DNA of 64,000 nucleotides from Nitrosovibrio sp. Nv6. GTDB taxonomy: Bacteria > Pseudomonadota > Gammaproteobacteria > Burkholderiales > Nitrosomonadaceae. Each line of letters starts with the position of its first letter. Positions within the stretch are counted from its first letter, which is position 1. The position numbers were made by a program, and so were the translations under genes. Of this stretch, positions 25,383 to 35,171 are shown piece by piece. Location of the stretch: the NCBI RefSeq assembly GCF_900110495.1, contig NZ_FODX01000001.1, positions 930,001 through 994,000 on the forward strand. The letters are read 5' to 3'. A model generated the notes under the pieces. It was not told where the DNA came from, did no database searches, and saw only the letters and a program-made list of their open reading frames with translations.

Positions 25383-27371
25383 ATGAAAGGAGATTTCTCA
25401 CGCGACACGTTCGATCCAGGCAAACACTTTAGCCGTGTGTTGATGCAGCAGGGTCGCGTTCAACTCGATGCGGACTGGAATGAACAGAATGCTATTCTCC
25501 TGCATTACCTGCGCACCTTGGCCAAGGATATTCTTGGTCCGCACGCAGGACCCGTGGATAATCGGGGCTTCGAAATTCTCTTCCTTAGCGAGAAAGCGAA
25601 TAAAGACGAAATCGAGCAAAAAATTAAAACTTTTGAGCCGAACGAAGCGCGACAAAAGTTATTGATAGATACTTTGAGAAACCAGAATATTGTAATTGGC
25701 CCTGGGCGTTATTATGTAGAAGGCGTCCTGGTGGAAAATGAGCGAGCTATTCTTTACACCGAGCAACTGGGCAATGGTTCCGAAAATCAACTCCCACTAC
25801 AGGAAATTCAGAATTGTCAAAAGGATAAGGATAAGGATCTATTGTTCTATCTCGACGTCTGGGAGCGGCACATCTCGTATGTAGAGGACGAGGATATCCG
25901 GGAAGTCGCATTGGGTGGACCCGATACGTGTAGCCGAAGCAAGGTCGTGTGGCAAGTAAAAGTGTTGTTGGGAGATTCTCTCTCATGCGATTCGCTCGAC
26001 AACAATTCGCATGGTAAATGCAAATTGCCGATGCTTGGGGATGGCAAACTGCGGGCCCGTGCGCGACACGATGATCCGGATGCCGATCAGTTATGTGTAA
26101 TCTCACCGGAGTCGCGCTACCGTGGCGCCGAGAATCAGTTGTATCGCGTGGAGGTGCATAAGGGCGGAAGAGCCAGTGATAACGAGGCCGGCGCGACGTT
26201 CAAATGGTCGCGAGACAATGGGTCCGTCACGTTTCCGATCCGCGAGCTCGCCGGAACGAAGGTGACGCTTGAGCACCTGGGACGCGATCAGCATCTGGGC
26301 CTTAAACCGGGGGACTGGGTTGAGTTTATGGACGAACGTATTGCAATGGGTAAGTATGCCGGCCCACTCGCGAAAGTTGAAACAATCAATCGCTCCGAAT
26401 TGAGCATAACAGTTTCGTTACCCAGTGAAACAGTACTGCCTTCTTATACGGAAGCAGAGATAGAAAATCTGTATCCGTTTCTCCGACGTTGGGATCATGC
26501 CGGCGATTTGGCAGCATTTAGCGGCGCCCTACAGATCGTTGAAGCAGATACTACCTCGCGTTCTGAAACAACTGGCTGGGTAGAGCTTGAAGACGGAGTA
26601 CAAATCCAATTCGTTAAAAACAAAAGCGAAGATGCGGAGTATCGTGCCGGGGATCATTGGCTCATCCCCGCGCGTGTTGCCACCGGAGAGATAGAGTGGC
26701 CGGATGAGCTGGAACCGAATGGCAAACCGAAACGAGATGACGACAACAATATTATCCCCGCTGCCATTGAGCCGCACGGACCGCGGCATTATTATGCGCC
26801 TTTATTGCTATCCGCTGCTGAAACAGAGGATTGCCGCTGCACGATCAAGGAGGAGCCCCGTGCGCCTGGGCCGGTAACCACTTCTGCATACGGTCCAGGT
26901 ATGCGCAGGGGTTGGCTGCGACTGCCCTTTCAACCTATCCCTATTCCACAGGATAATACTCCGCCCCCTCCACCGCCTTACCGAGTTGGCGTCACGGAAG
27001 CAAGAGCGCATAGGGACTACGACGGGAAAACCAATACCAAGGGTGCAGGCGGTACGATGGCGATTCCGCTGCCTCCCGGTACCTCACAAATTCATCGATT
27101 GAGGGTCGCTGGCCAGGAAAACGAAAAAAAGATGAAAATTACATTATTCAGAGGCGGTTGGGACCCTGCCAAACAGAAGCATGTCGGAAGCAGAGAATAT
27201 GCAGCCAACAAACTGCTCGAAGAGGAAATAGGAAGTGGTCCGTACGATAAGACATACGAGATTAAGGGAGGAGACCTTGATGCCGAGTGCAGTACACTTT
27301 CGCTCGAGATACAAAGCACGGGATATAGCACCGTATCGCTCGTCGCAGTGGAAACCTCTATCACCGAATAA
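25383..27371 (+). CDS. DUF6519 eCIS-associated protein
   Basis: A 662-residue protein. The N-terminus KGDFSRDTFDPGKHFSRVLM followed by QQGRVQLDADWNEQNAI is the hallmark of DUF6519, a family found beside the gpI gene in many eCIS loci and sometimes in phage-like clusters. After this come a region with VIGPGRYYVEGVLVEN, DLLFYLDVWERHI, KWSRDNGSVTFPI and a Pro-rich hinge (about 515-540) that precedes a beta-rich C-terminal domain of about 110 residues. The ribosome site AGGAGAAAACAAAG lies before the ATG. It is the last gene of the structural operon in this window. The function is unknown; its place suggests a tail-tip or fibre protein. Confidence 0.88.
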   Translation: MKGDFSRDTFDPGKHFSRVLMQQGRVQLDADWNEQNAILLHYLRTLAKDILGPHAGPVDNRGFEILFLSEKANKDEIEQKIKTFEPNEARQKLLIDTLRNQNIVIGPGRYYVEGVLVENERAILYTEQLGNGSENQLPLQEIQNCQKDKDKDLLFYLDVWERHISYVEDEDIREVALGGPDTCSRSKVVWQVKVLLGDSLSCDSLDNNSHGKCKLPMLGDGKLRARARHDDPDADQLCVISPESRYRGAENQLYRVEVHKGGRASDNEAGATFKWSRDNGSVTFPIRELAGTKVTLEHLGRDQHLGLKPGDWVEFMDERIAMGKYAGPLAKVETINRSELSITVSLPSETVLPSYTEAEIENLYPFLRRWDHAGDLAAFSGALQIVEADTTSRSETTGWVELEDGVQIQFVKNKSEDAEYRAGDHWLIPARVATGEIEWPDELEPNGKPKRDDDNNIIPAAIEPHGPRHYYAPLLLSAAETEDCRCTIKEEPRAPGPVTTSAYGPGMRRGWLRLPFQPIPIPQDNTPPPPPPYRVGVTEARAHRDYDGKTNTKGAGGTMAIPLPPGTSQIHRLRVAGQENEKKMKITLFRGGWDPAKQKHVGSREYAANKLLEEEIGSGPYDKTYEIKGGDLDAECSTLSLEIQSTGYSTVSLVAVETSITE

Positions 27372-27837
27372 TACGGGGAGGTGCGGCCGAAAAATTCATC
27401 GACTTGCTCCATAACGATGGACGTTATTATTCCGGAAGAATGCATGTGCATGTGGTCGATTTCTGCTGCGCGAGGCTATATCCGTCAAGCTGCGCCGGGA
27501 GAGCTGTTATGGTGGCAATCCAGCTCCTATTGTCATTGTCCCCTTCCTTTAGACGGGAACCACCGCTTTGCCGAAGCTCTGCTTCACCATCTATAGCTGC
27601 CAGCCGCCCTTAAAAAATACGCGCGTCCACCTGGGATTGTTTCACCTCGCAAATTGATGCTTTCCGTTGTTTGTTTGCTATCGTACAGACCGCTGCTGCC
27701 CGTTCCCACATTCTTCTGTAACCCGATTCAGGTGGATAAGCTGCTTTAAAATCCATCTCAAGAAGGGCATGAGAATAGATCGCTATCTGCGAACTTTAAC
27801 GAAAATTTCTCGAACTACACGTTAAAGGGAAAAAAAC
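27372..27837. other. noncoding gap after the eCIS operon
   Basis: About 465 bases with several short open frames in both directions but none with a convincing start or similarity. No stem-loop with a T tract and no clear sigma-70 or sigma-54 promoter was found by eye. The right edge has AAAGGGAAAAAAAC, a ribosome site for the regulator gene. The eCIS terminator and the regulator promoter must lie here if they exist. Confidence 0.5.
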
Positions 27838-28920
27838 ATGAATCAGGAAGGTCACGATACCTACAGTACTTATAAAACCGCGCCGCCAACAGGGGTCGTT
27901 ACGGCAAATGAAACGTCTGAATTTGAACGGGCAACGGATCGTTTTATCCTTCTCGGAAATTCCTCCGCATTTTCACGGATGCTTCTTCTTATCGACAAGC
28001 TGGCGAAAGTACAAGCGCCGGTTCTTATTGAAGGAGAAACGGGCACCGGAAAGGAGATGGCCGCTCGTGCGATACATTATCGCGGCACCCGCCGCGACCA
28101 GGCTTTCGTACCTATAAATTGCGGCGCGCTTCCAGAAAATCTGATAGAGAGTGAGCTCTTTGGGCATGTCAAAGGCGCATTTACGGATGCAAGAGCCGAC
28201 CAACCCGGGCTCGTAGAAACCGCCGCGGGGGGCACATTATTTCTCGACGAGATCGATGCCCTTACTCCCCGGGCTCAAAGAGCATTATTACGTTTTCTGC
28301 AGGACAGCACTTATCGTCCAATTGGTGCTCGAGTCGAACGGAAGGTGGATGTCCGCATAATTGCCGCGACGAATTCGAGCATGGATGATCTTGTCCAATC
28401 TCATGCCTTTCGTAGCGATCTACTATATCGCCTGCGAATTCTTGGGATGAGATTACCGCCCCTCCGCGAGCGGGAAGACGACGCCATGCTACTGGCAAAT
28501 GTATTTTTTAATCGTTGCAGGCTAAAATTTCCTTGCAATGCAAGGGAACTGGATCAGGAAAGCTGCGACTGGTTTAGCCGCTATTCGTGGCCCGGCAATA
28601 TTCGTGAACTGGAAGGGCTTATCTTTAGGGAAACGGTAGTCTGCGACGATACGACATTGCGCTTGACCTCTCCTGTGCATTACAGCTCCGAGCGACGGCG
28701 CACTTTCGAGCGTCGATTGACAGGTTTTTTGAACACATCATATTCTTCTGCGAAATCTGCGGTTTTGGAGCAGTTCGAGCGACAATATCTTACGCAGCTA
28801 ATCGCCCGGACTCGCGGCAACGTCAGCCAGGCAGCTCGACTCGCTGGAAAAGAGAGGCGTGCTTTCGGTAAGCTTCTAAAGAAACATGGAATTAATGGGT
28901 GCGAGACCCCAAATACATAA
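27838..28920 (+). CDS. sigma-54-dependent transcription activator without receiver domain
   Basis: A 360-residue bacterial enhancer-binding protein. After about 35 unstructured residues comes the AAA+ domain: Walker A GETGTGKE at 66-73, the sigma-54 contact loop as GAFTDA at 113-118 instead of the usual GAFTGA, Walker [10 protein letters not shown] at 132-140, and [13 protein letters not shown] at the end. The C-terminus has a Fis-type helix-turn-helix ([26 protein letters not shown]). There is no receiver, GAF or PAS domain, so activity must be controlled by level or by a partner protein, as for PspF. A good -24/-12 promoter lies about 440 bases downstream, in front of a small gene. The gene might also control the eCIS operon, but that is only inference from closeness. 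Confidence 0.92.
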   Translation: MNQEGHDTYSTYKTAPPTGVVTANETSEFERATDRFILLGNSSAFSRMLLLIDKLAKVQAPVLIEGETGTGKEMAARAIHYRGTRRDQAFVPINCGALPENLIESELFGHVKGAFTDARADQPGLVETAAGGTLFLDEIDALTPRAQRALLRFLQDSTYRPIGARVERKVDVRIIAATNSSMDDLVQSHAFRSDLLYRLRILGMRLPPLREREDDAMLLANVFFNRCRLKFPCNARELDQESCDWFSRYSWPGNIRELEGLIFRETVVCDDTTLRLTSPVHYSSERRRTFERRLTGFLNTSYSSAKSAVLEQFERQYLTQLIARTRGNVSQAARLAGKERRAFGKLLKKHGINGCETPNT

Positions 28921-29358
28921 CCCGTTTGATCTTTCTACTTGGTAATCCTATAGTCACACGTGGCGTCTGATAGACACGCTTCGAAGATTACTGGTTGTGC
29001 AAACATGCCTGACTCATTTCTGTCAATTCTGAAGTCGTTTAGCGACTATCTTCTTTCCCTCCCATTATTTGTTTTATTCAATCTAGCATCCTGGCCCGTC
29101 GAATAAGCCTTGGAACTCCAAAGTCAATCCCCGAAACCCCAAACTGTGTTTCCTACACTTAGTTGCGCCTGGCATATCCGGTTGTTCAACAACGCACACC
29201 GCTTAAAGAAGCTCTTATCCAATCCGCGCCCATTTTTGGCCTTTTAGTGTCGAAGATTTTTACGACGGCGTGAAATTCTTCGACGAAGAGTAGTAAGGGG
29301 AATTAATTTCCTCGGCAGCAAACAGGTTTCGAACATAATTTATTCTTTTAAATATTAT
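28921..29358. other. regulatory gap between activator and small gene
   Basis: No gene is seen here. The gap contains TTCGAAGATT-like sequences at 28980-28989 and 29250-29258 and a palindrome TCTTCG-A-CGAAGA at 29277-29289. These related CTTCGAAG-type sites lie 70 to 380 bases before the -24/-12 promoter, the normal range for activator binding sites of sigma-54 systems. Function is inferred from pattern and spacing only. Confidence 0.4.
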
Positions 29359-29374
29359 CGGCATGATTATTGCT
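29359..29374 (+). promoter_or_regulatory. sigma-54 (-24/-12) promoter
   Basis: The sequence CGGCATGATTATTGCT fits the consensus TGGCAC-N5-TTGCW: GG at 29360-29361 and GC at 29372-29373 with exactly ten bases between them. Transcription would begin near 29385, about 70 bases before the start codon of the small winged-helix gene. A sigma-54 activator gene lies just upstream. Confidence 0.68.
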
Positions 29375-29456
29375 TCTAGATGCTATTGCACTTATAAAAA
29401 TTTCAAACCGTAAACAACCTTCCTAACTTGAGTTTTTTGTTACGGACTTTAATGAG

Positions 29457-29732
29457 ATGGCTACAGGTAATATCCCGCCAGACCCCCGTCAGGAGATCGT
29501 CGAGTATCTGCGTGCTCATCCTTCTGCCGCTGATACTGTGGACGGAATTATCTTATATTGGCTTTGTCGCCAGCGTTATGAGACTGCCAGGGATGTCATA
29601 GAGCGGGCTTTGGAGGACCTTCTAAAACAGGGAATTATTGACTGTGTCATTACCGGTACTGAAAAGAAAGTTTTTCGATTGGCACAGAATCAAAAGTCCC
29701 TGAATCCCCAAGATGAGAAAAAAAACACTTGA
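29457..29732 (+). CDS. small winged-helix-like protein of unknown function
   Basis: A 91-residue protein. The pattern RQEIVEYLRAHPSAADTVDGIILYWLCRQRYETARDVI, split by a predicted turn, then VIERALEDLLKQGIIDCVI and a short beta hairpin (GTEKKVFRLA) is that of a small winged-helix fold. The acidic recognition helix makes DNA binding uncertain; it could instead bind another protein. It follows a sigma-54 promoter and a sigma-54 activator gene, so it is probably controlled by it. No named family was recognised. Confidence 0.7.
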   Translation: MATGNIPPDPRQEIVEYLRAHPSAADTVDGIILYWLCRQRYETARDVIERALEDLLKQGIIDCVITGTEKKVFRLAQNQKSLNPQDEKKNT

Positions 29733-29767
29733 AGATGGGCATTATCCAGCTTGACCTGGTTAAGCAT

Positions 29768-29783
29768 GGGTCAGATTTGACCC
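29768..29783. repeat. GGGTCA-GATT-TGACCC palindrome
   Basis: A perfect six-base inverted repeat with a four-base loop between the convergent ends of the small gene and cysS. The left arm with its next bases, GGGTCAGA, is also the opening of the leader repeats before carriers B, D and E. This resembles short palindromic elements scattered in betaproteobacterial genomes; no T tract follows, so it is probably not a terminator. Confidence 0.6.
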
Positions 29784-29792
29784 AGACAAGAT

Positions 29793-31184
29793 TTATTCCC
29801 GCCGCCAGGTCGTGCCCTGCACGCCATCTTCCAGGATAATGCCGGCATCCAGCAATTCCTTGCGAATGCGGTCTGCTTCACTATAATTCCTGTCCGCTCG
29901 GGCAAGGAGGCGCTGCTGGATCATCTGCTCGATGCGTTCCGGCGGGAACGCAGAATCTCCTGTTAATCCGCCGTCCTGTAAGTATTGCTGCGGATCCTGT
30001 TGCAGCAACCCCAGCACGCCGCCCAGCGCTTTCATTAATTCGATATTCTTCGGTGACGCGGTCTTGTTGACCTCGTTGGCGAGATCAAACAGTACCGCTA
30101 CCGCATCGGATGTATTGAAATCATCGTTCATCGCTTCCCGGAACCGCAATGCGTAGGGTTCATCCCAATCTATCCAATCTATCGCTGTCGCAGTTTCGCC
30201 GGCTTCCCCGCTTTTCAGCGCGGTATAAAGCCGATCGAGCGCGCGTTTGGCGTCGTCGAGATGCTGATCCGAATAGTTCAACGGGCTGCGATAATGGGCA
30301 CGCAGGATAAAGAAGCGCACCACTTCCGGCGGGTAGCGGGCGAGAATTTCCCGCACGGTAAAAAAATTGCCAAGAGATTTGGACATCTTTTCATCGTTGA
30401 CGCGCACGAAACCATTATGCATCCAGTAGTTGACGAAAGGATGATCATGCGCACCTTCACTTTGTGCAATCTCGTTTTCATGATGAGGAAACTGCAAGTC
30501 CTGACCACCCCCATGTATGTCGAAGTGTTCGCCCAGATAACGCTCACCCATGGCGGAGCATTCGATATGCCAACCGGGGCGCCCCCTGCCCCAAGGCGAA
30601 TCCCATTGCGGTTCGCCGGGTTTGGCGGCTTTCCACAGCACGAAATCCAGCGGATCCTTTTTGTTGGGATCAACGATCACTCGCTCGCCCGCACGCAGAT
30701 CATCGAGTGATTTTCCGGAAAGCTTTCCATACCGGGGGAATCTATGTACGGCATAATACACATCGCCGTTGGACGCTGCGTAGGCAAGGTTTTTATCCAC
30801 CAGAATGCGGATCATGGCAATCATATCTTCCACATGCCTGGTAGCTCGCGGCTCACAGGAAGGCGCCGCCACACCAAGCGCGGCGGCGTCTTCTTCCATA
30901 GCCTGGATAAAACGCATGGTCAACGCTTCGATGGACTCATTGTTTTCCTGCGCACGTTTGATAATCTTGTCGTCCACATCGGTTATATTGCGAATGTATG
31001 TAACATCAAAGCCACTCGTCCGAAGCCAGCGTTGTACCATATCGAATACCACCATCATCCGTGCATGGCCCAGATGACAATAGTCATAGACGGTCATGCC
31101 GCACACATACATTTTGACCTTGCCCGGAGTCAGGGGGATGAAGTCCTGTTTTTCTCTGGCGAGCGAGTTATGGATTTTGAGCAT
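29793..31184 (-). CDS. cysS: cysteinyl-tRNA synthetase
   Basis: A 463-residue class I synthetase that charges tRNA-Cys. It has the zinc-site Cys 28 in [10 protein letters not shown], the HIGH motif as HLGH at 37-40, the [18 protein letters not shown] segment and the KMSKS motif in [12 protein letters not shown]. Length fits the family. The start at [12 protein letters not shown] was chosen because that is where family similarity begins; an upstream in-frame start adds 34 unlike residues and would overlap the start of the divergently transcribed TPR gene. About 90 bases separate the two starts, so both promoters share this space. Confidence 0.97.
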   Translation of the reverse strand: MLKIHNSLAREKQDFIPLTPGKVKMYVCGMTVYDYCHLGHARMMVVFDMVQRWLRTSGFDVTYIRNITDVDDKIIKRAQENNESIEALTMRFIQAMEEDAAALGVAAPSCEPRATRHVEDMIAMIRILVDKNLAYAASNGDVYYAVHRFPRYGKLSGKSLDDLRAGERVIVDPNKKDPLDFVLWKAAKPGEPQWDSPWGRGRPGWHIECSAMGERYLGEHFDIHGGGQDLQFPHHENEIAQSEGAHDHPFVNYWMHNGFVRVNDEKMSKSLGNFFTVREILARYPPEVVRFFILRAHYRSPLNYSDQHLDDAKRALDRLYTALKSGEAGETATAIDWIDWDEPYALRFREAMNDDFNTSDAVAVLFDLANEVNKTASPKNIELMKALGGVLGLLQQDPQQYLQDGGLTGDSAFPPERIEQMIQQRLLARADRNYSEADRIRKELLDAGIILEDGVQGTTWRRE

Positions 31185-31271
31185 CTGGCGAGATTGTGAT
31201 ATGGACAGGCTTCTTGGTAGAATCTCCAGGATTCTGGATAACCCCAACAAAAATCGGAGCAGTATAGCATA

Positions 31272-32324
31272 ATGAAAACGCTGCATTTTCGCCGTATAAG
31301 TGCATCCATAGCCGCCGCGCTGCTACTGCTGTCGAGTCTTGCCGCACTTGCCGAGGAAAACGATAAAGTTGTCAAACTCTACAAACAGGGCAATCTTGCC
31401 AAGGCGCTGGAGCAGGCAGATGCATATCTCTCCCTCAGGCCAAAGGATGCGCAAATGCGTTTCAATAAAGGTCTGATACTTACGGAGCAAAAGAAGACTG
31501 CCGACGCTATCAGGATATTTTCTTCGCTCGCGGAAGAATATCCGGATCTGCCCGAGCCACATAACAATCTCGCGGTGCTTTACGCGGGCCAGGGCCAATA
31601 TGACAAGGCCAAGGGTGCGCTTGAAGCGGCGATACGTACCCATCCCAGCTATGCTACGGCGCATGAGAATCTGGGTGATATTTATGCAAAAATGGCAAGT
31701 CAGGCGTATGGCAAGGCGTTGCAGCTGAACAAGGATAACGCCGCTGCGCAAACCAAGCTCGCGATGATCAAAGACTTGTTCACGGGTAAGCCCAAAGAAG
31801 TACAAACCGCATCCGCACTCCCATCCGCTTCCTTGGCGCCGGCCGAAAATTCGCCGGCAATCGTTCCCGAAAAAGCGCCGGGAAAAACGGCGGAGAAGTC
31901 CGAAGAAAAAGCGGAAAAGCCGGAGACCGAAAAAACCGCAGCCGCTGAAAAACCGGTCCCGGAAAACCCGCCGGTTTCGGACGATTCGGATGAGATCATC
32001 AAGACTGTGGACGCCTGGGCCAAAGCCTGGTCAGATAAAGACGCCGCCGCATATCTCGCATTCTATGCAAGCAGCTTTCGTCCTCAAGGGGCCTCGTCGC
32101 GCGCGGCTTGGGAAAAAACCCGCCGGGCGCGCATCGGCAAACCCAAATCCATCCATGTCGCCATCGCCAGTCCCAACGTCAGCTTTATCGACGCTACCCA
32201 TGCCAGTGTAAGTTTCAAACAATCCTATCACTCTGATGCAATCAAGAGTAATACGACCAAAACACTTGAGATGGTCAGGACAGGAGAAAAATGGCTGATA
32301 CAGCAGGAACGGGTCGGGCGATGA
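31272..32324 (+). CDS. periplasmic TPR protein with C-terminal NTF2-like domain
   Basis: A 350-residue exported protein. Residues 1-27 are a signal peptide ([11 protein letters not shown] before EEN). About 30-175 contain TPR units ([64 protein letters not shown]). A Pro/Glu/Lys/Ala-rich linker (about 180-235) leads to an NTF2/SnoaL-like domain (about 238-350: [20 protein letters not shown], then [15 protein letters not shown] and KWLIQQERV). The next gene, an L,D-transpeptidase, ends in a domain of the same type and overlaps this one, so the two probably act together at the cell wall. Substrate unknown. Confidence 0.85.
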   Translation: MKTLHFRRISASIAAALLLLSSLAALAEENDKVVKLYKQGNLAKALEQADAYLSLRPKDAQMRFNKGLILTEQKKTADAIRIFSSLAEEYPDLPEPHNNLAVLYAGQGQYDKAKGALEAAIRTHPSYATAHENLGDIYAKMASQAYGKALQLNKDNAAAQTKLAMIKDLFTGKPKEVQTASALPSASLAPAENSPAIVPEKAPGKTAEKSEEKAEKPETEKTAAAEKPVPENPPVSDDSDEIIKTVDAWAKAWSDKDAAAYLAFYASSFRPQGASSRAAWEKTRRARIGKPKSIHVAIASPNVSFIDATHASVSFKQSYHSDAIKSNTTKTLEMVRTGEKWLIQQERVGR

Positions 32325-33577
32325 AATCGGCCGACAGCCTGATTACCCATAAACACCCTGACTACCGCAGATTATTTATTACAGCTACGATTCTCACATC
32401 GGTAATAGCCGCATTCGGGCTCCTGGCCTCCGGCGCACTGGCCAATGATCATTCGGCCTTGCCCGAACCTGTAACAGGACCGGAAATGCAGCTCGTCAAA
32501 AGTCTGCAGGAAATCGCGGAAAGCCGCATGGATTCCGCTTTGAGCGGAGTCGAACAGCTGCTCAAGACCAATCCCAACTTTCGTCTTGCCCAACTGATTA
32601 AAGGCGACCTGCTGCTGGCACGCTCGCGCCCGATCAGCAACATGGGCGATACTGCCGGGCTCTCGCAACAGCACATTACTGATTTACGCGAAGAAGCGCT
32701 CGCCCGAGTGCAGCACTATCGGGAACCCGTTCCCCGTAATATGACGCCCAAGTATCTTGTGCAAATGCCGCCAGAACAGAACTATGCGATTATTGCCGAT
32801 ACCAGTAAATCCCGGCTATATATATACGAGAATGTAGGCGGCCGGGCCCGCTATCTCGCTGATTATTACATCAGCAGCGGCAAGAACGGGTCGCAAAAGC
32901 TGAAGGAAGGAGACAAGAAGACTCCCATCGGTGTTTATTTTGTGACCGCTAACGTACCCCGGGAGAAACTCACTGATTTTTATGGTGGCGCAGCATTTCC
33001 CATCAATTATCCCAACGAATGGGACAGGCGGAATGGACGCAGCGGTTCCGGCATCTGGATTCACGGCACCCCCTCGGATACTTATAGCCGCCCGCCCCGT
33101 GCCAGCGATGGTTGCGTAGTGCTCGCCAATGAGGACTTGCACACCGTGGCTAAGCGACTGCAAGTTGGCATAACACCCGTGATCATCAGCGACGAAATAG
33201 AATGGATAAAACCGGGCGACGCGGGCGTCCTGCGCAACAAACTGATCCAGCACTTGGAAAACTGGCGGCGCGATTGGGAAAGTGGGAATATCGAGGCTTA
33301 TATCGGAAACTACGGGCGGGATTTTTTCAGTGGAAGCCAGAATCTGGCGGAATGGTCGCAGCACAAACGCCAGGTCAATTCTGCCAAAAACTGGATCAAA
33401 GTAGGAATCAGGAATATCGGCATGTTTCTCTATCCTGGAAGAGACGATCTGATGGTCGTCAATTTCGACCAGGAATATTCCAGTAACAACCATTCAAACA
33501 GAATAAAAAAACGCCAATACTGGATGAGGGAAAGTAAAAAAGGCCAGTGGAAAATTATCTATGAAAGCGCCGTATAG
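32291..33577 (+). CDS. L,D-transpeptidase (YkuD) with NTF2-like tail
   Basis: A 428-residue envelope enzyme. An N-terminal membrane or signal segment (ITATILTSVIAAFGLLASGALA) is followed by a helical region, the YkuD domain (about 155-300) and an NTF2-like tail (about 315-428). YkuD residues are His 258 in IWIHGT and catalytic Cys 275 in SDGCVVL; the usual motif is SHGC(I/V)R, so His and Arg are replaced by Asp and Val. L,D-transpeptidases cross-link peptidoglycan or attach proteins to it. The ATG at 32291 has AGGAG at the right distance and overlaps the TPR gene by 34 bases; an ATG at 32321 would give an ATGA overlap instead. Confidence 0.9.
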   Translation: MADTAGTGRAMKSADSLITHKHPDYRRLFITATILTSVIAAFGLLASGALANDHSALPEPVTGPEMQLVKSLQEIAESRMDSALSGVEQLLKTNPNFRLAQLIKGDLLLARSRPISNMGDTAGLSQQHITDLREEALARVQHYREPVPRNMTPKYLVQMPPEQNYAIIADTSKSRLYIYENVGGRARYLADYYISSGKNGSQKLKEGDKKTPIGVYFVTANVPREKLTDFYGGAAFPINYPNEWDRRNGRSGSGIWIHGTPSDTYSRPPRASDGCVVLANEDLHTVAKRLQVGITPVIISDEIEWIKPGDAGVLRNKLIQHLENWRRDWESGNIEAYIGNYGRDFFSGSQNLAEWSQHKRQVNSAKNWIKVGIRNIGMFLYPGRDDLMVVNFDQEYSSNNHSNRIKKRQYWMRESKKGQWKIIYESAV

Positions 33578-33624
33578 GCCGATAGCTCATCATTTATTTC
33601 TTTTTCCCCCTTACAGGAAACCCC

Positions 33625-34221
33625 ATGCCCATCAATAAAGTTCTCGCGGTGTTCTCACTTCTTTTCTTTAGCGCCGCCACTTACGCCGCCAATCCGCTGG
33701 TTGAAATAAAGACCAATTTAGGTAGTATAGTAGTGGAGCTCTACCCTGATAAGGCGCCTAAAACGGTGCAAAATTTTTTAAGCTACGTAAAGGATGACTA
33801 CTATACCGGGACGGTATTTCATCGTGTCATCCCGGGATTCATGATCCAGGGGGGCGGGTTCGAAAAAACGCTCAAACAAAAACCGGCAAGACCGCCCATC
33901 GAGAACGAGGCAGCCAATGGCCTCAGGAATGAGACAGGGACCATTGCAATGGCTCGCACATCGGACCCGCACTCAGCGTCGGCGCAATTTTTTATTAACG
34001 TCGCCAATAACGCTTTTCTCAATCATACTGCACCCACAGCCCGGGGTTATGGCTATACCGTGTTTGGAAAAGTCGTAAAAGGAATGGAAGTTGTCAACAG
34101 GATTGCCGAGGCGCCTACCGGGCCGGCCGGCCCCTTCCCGGCCGACGTGCCTAACGTGACTGTAGTCATTGAAAAAATAAAACGCATCCCGACAGAGCCT
34201 TCGCCGGTGCTGGTACATTGA
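33625..34221 (+). CDS. periplasmic cyclophilin-type peptidyl-prolyl isomerase
   Basis: A 198-residue cyclophilin with a signal peptide (MPINKVLAVFSLLFFSAATYA before AN), so it acts in the periplasm as a PpiA-type foldase. Family motifs are [48 protein letters not shown] and GYTVFGKVVKGMEVV. The catalytic Arg of FHR and the FMIQGG loop are present. It lies directly before a cytoplasmic paralogue that shares about two thirds of its residues by eye, suggesting tandem duplication. Confidence 0.95.
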   Translation: MPINKVLAVFSLLFFSAATYAANPLVEIKTNLGSIVVELYPDKAPKTVQNFLSYVKDDYYTGTVFHRVIPGFMIQGGGFEKTLKQKPARPPIENEAANGLRNETGTIAMARTSDPHSASAQFFINVANNAFLNHTAPTARGYGYTVFGKVVKGMEVVNRIAEAPTGPAGPFPADVPNVTVVIEKIKRIPTEPSPVLVH

Positions 34222-34281
34222 TAAATTAGCCCATTGCTAATTGGTAAATTGGTAAATCAAGCCGCTAGACAAGGAAAAAAC

Positions 34282-34773
34282 ATGATCAAACTGCAAACCA
34301 ATCACGGTCCCATCACGCTCGAACTCGACAACGAAAAAGCCCCGTTAACCGTCCAGAATTTTATAGACTACGTGAAAAGTGGACATTATGATAATACGGT
34401 GTTTCACCGGGTTATTGACGGTTTCATGATCCAGGGAGGTGGATTCGAACCGGGCATGAATCAGAAGCCAACCCGCGCACCGATTCAGAACGAGGCGGCC
34501 AATGGCCTGAAGAATGAGAAATATTCTGTCGCTATGGCCCGGACATCTGACGTACACTCCGCCACTGCACAGTTTTTTATCAATGTGGCAGACAACGGTT
34601 TTCTTGATTACAGCTCACCCACTTCCCAAGGGTTTGGCTACTGCGTGTTCGGAAAGGTGGTGGAAGGCCAGGATGTGGTAGACAAGATCAGACAAGTGAA
34701 GACCGGTAATCGAGGCGGCCATCAGAATGTACCATTGGAAGACGTTGTACTGGAGAAGGCGGAAGTGGTTTAA
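34282..34773 (+). CDS. ppiB: cytoplasmic cyclophilin-type peptidyl-prolyl isomerase
   Basis: A 163-residue cyclophilin without a signal peptide ([20 protein letters not shown]), the usual length of PpiB. It has [54 protein letters not shown] and [16 protein letters not shown]. The ATG at 34282 was chosen because AAGGA lies just before it and family similarity starts there; an in-frame TTG 16 codons upstream has no such support. Confidence 0.95.
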   Translation: MIKLQTNHGPITLELDNEKAPLTVQNFIDYVKSGHYDNTVFHRVIDGFMIQGGGFEPGMNQKPTRAPIQNEAANGLKNEKYSVAMARTSDVHSATAQFFINVADNGFLDYSSPTSQGFGYCVFGKVVEGQDVVDKIRQVKTGNRGGHQNVPLEDVVLEKAEVV

Positions 34774-35171
34774 GAGGATAATTTCCTGACACGGAGTGTT
34801 GCCTCAAAGCGTACGAAAGGTAATTGCGCGACCCGAGGGTGTTCCTGACCTCCCCCAGCACAGGTGGCTACGGATTATTGAATTCGGACTATCCGCAGCA
34901 GTATTCAAAGAGCTGCGATGTCCGCTATGCAGCATTGGCTCAGGCATAGTTTTGTTCGCATTTATCAGCTATGATTTAACCAGGTATCTTCTGCCGGCAC
35001 TCCTGCCATGCCCGAGCATTCATCCGAGCAAGTGTATTGAACACGAGGAAGAAAACAGCGTTGCCTTCAAGGCAACATTATTGGGCGAAGGCGACGTACA
35101 ACCGCTCTTGAGTAATCAAATAAAAGCTGCTGATCACGGGAAAGAATATCTAATTCTGTCAGGGGAAAATC
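34774..35171. other. gap before the M48 peptidase gene
   Basis: About 400 bases. A 137-codon frame (34796-35209) runs through it but starts at TTG, has odd composition and overlaps the next gene, so I do not accept it. A hairpin GTTGCC-TTCAA-GGCAAC lies at 35060-35076, without a T tract. The last bases include AGGGGAAA, the ribosome site of the peptidase gene. Confidence 0.5.

Noticed and set aside
29161..29190. A sigma-54 promoter at TGGCATATCCGGTTGT
   Set aside because: The distance between the GG and the expected GC element is wrong, and no GC follows; the site at 29359 is much better.
29793..31286. Longer cysS reading frame
   Set aside because: The 34 extra residues are unlike the family and would overlap the start of the divergent TPR gene.
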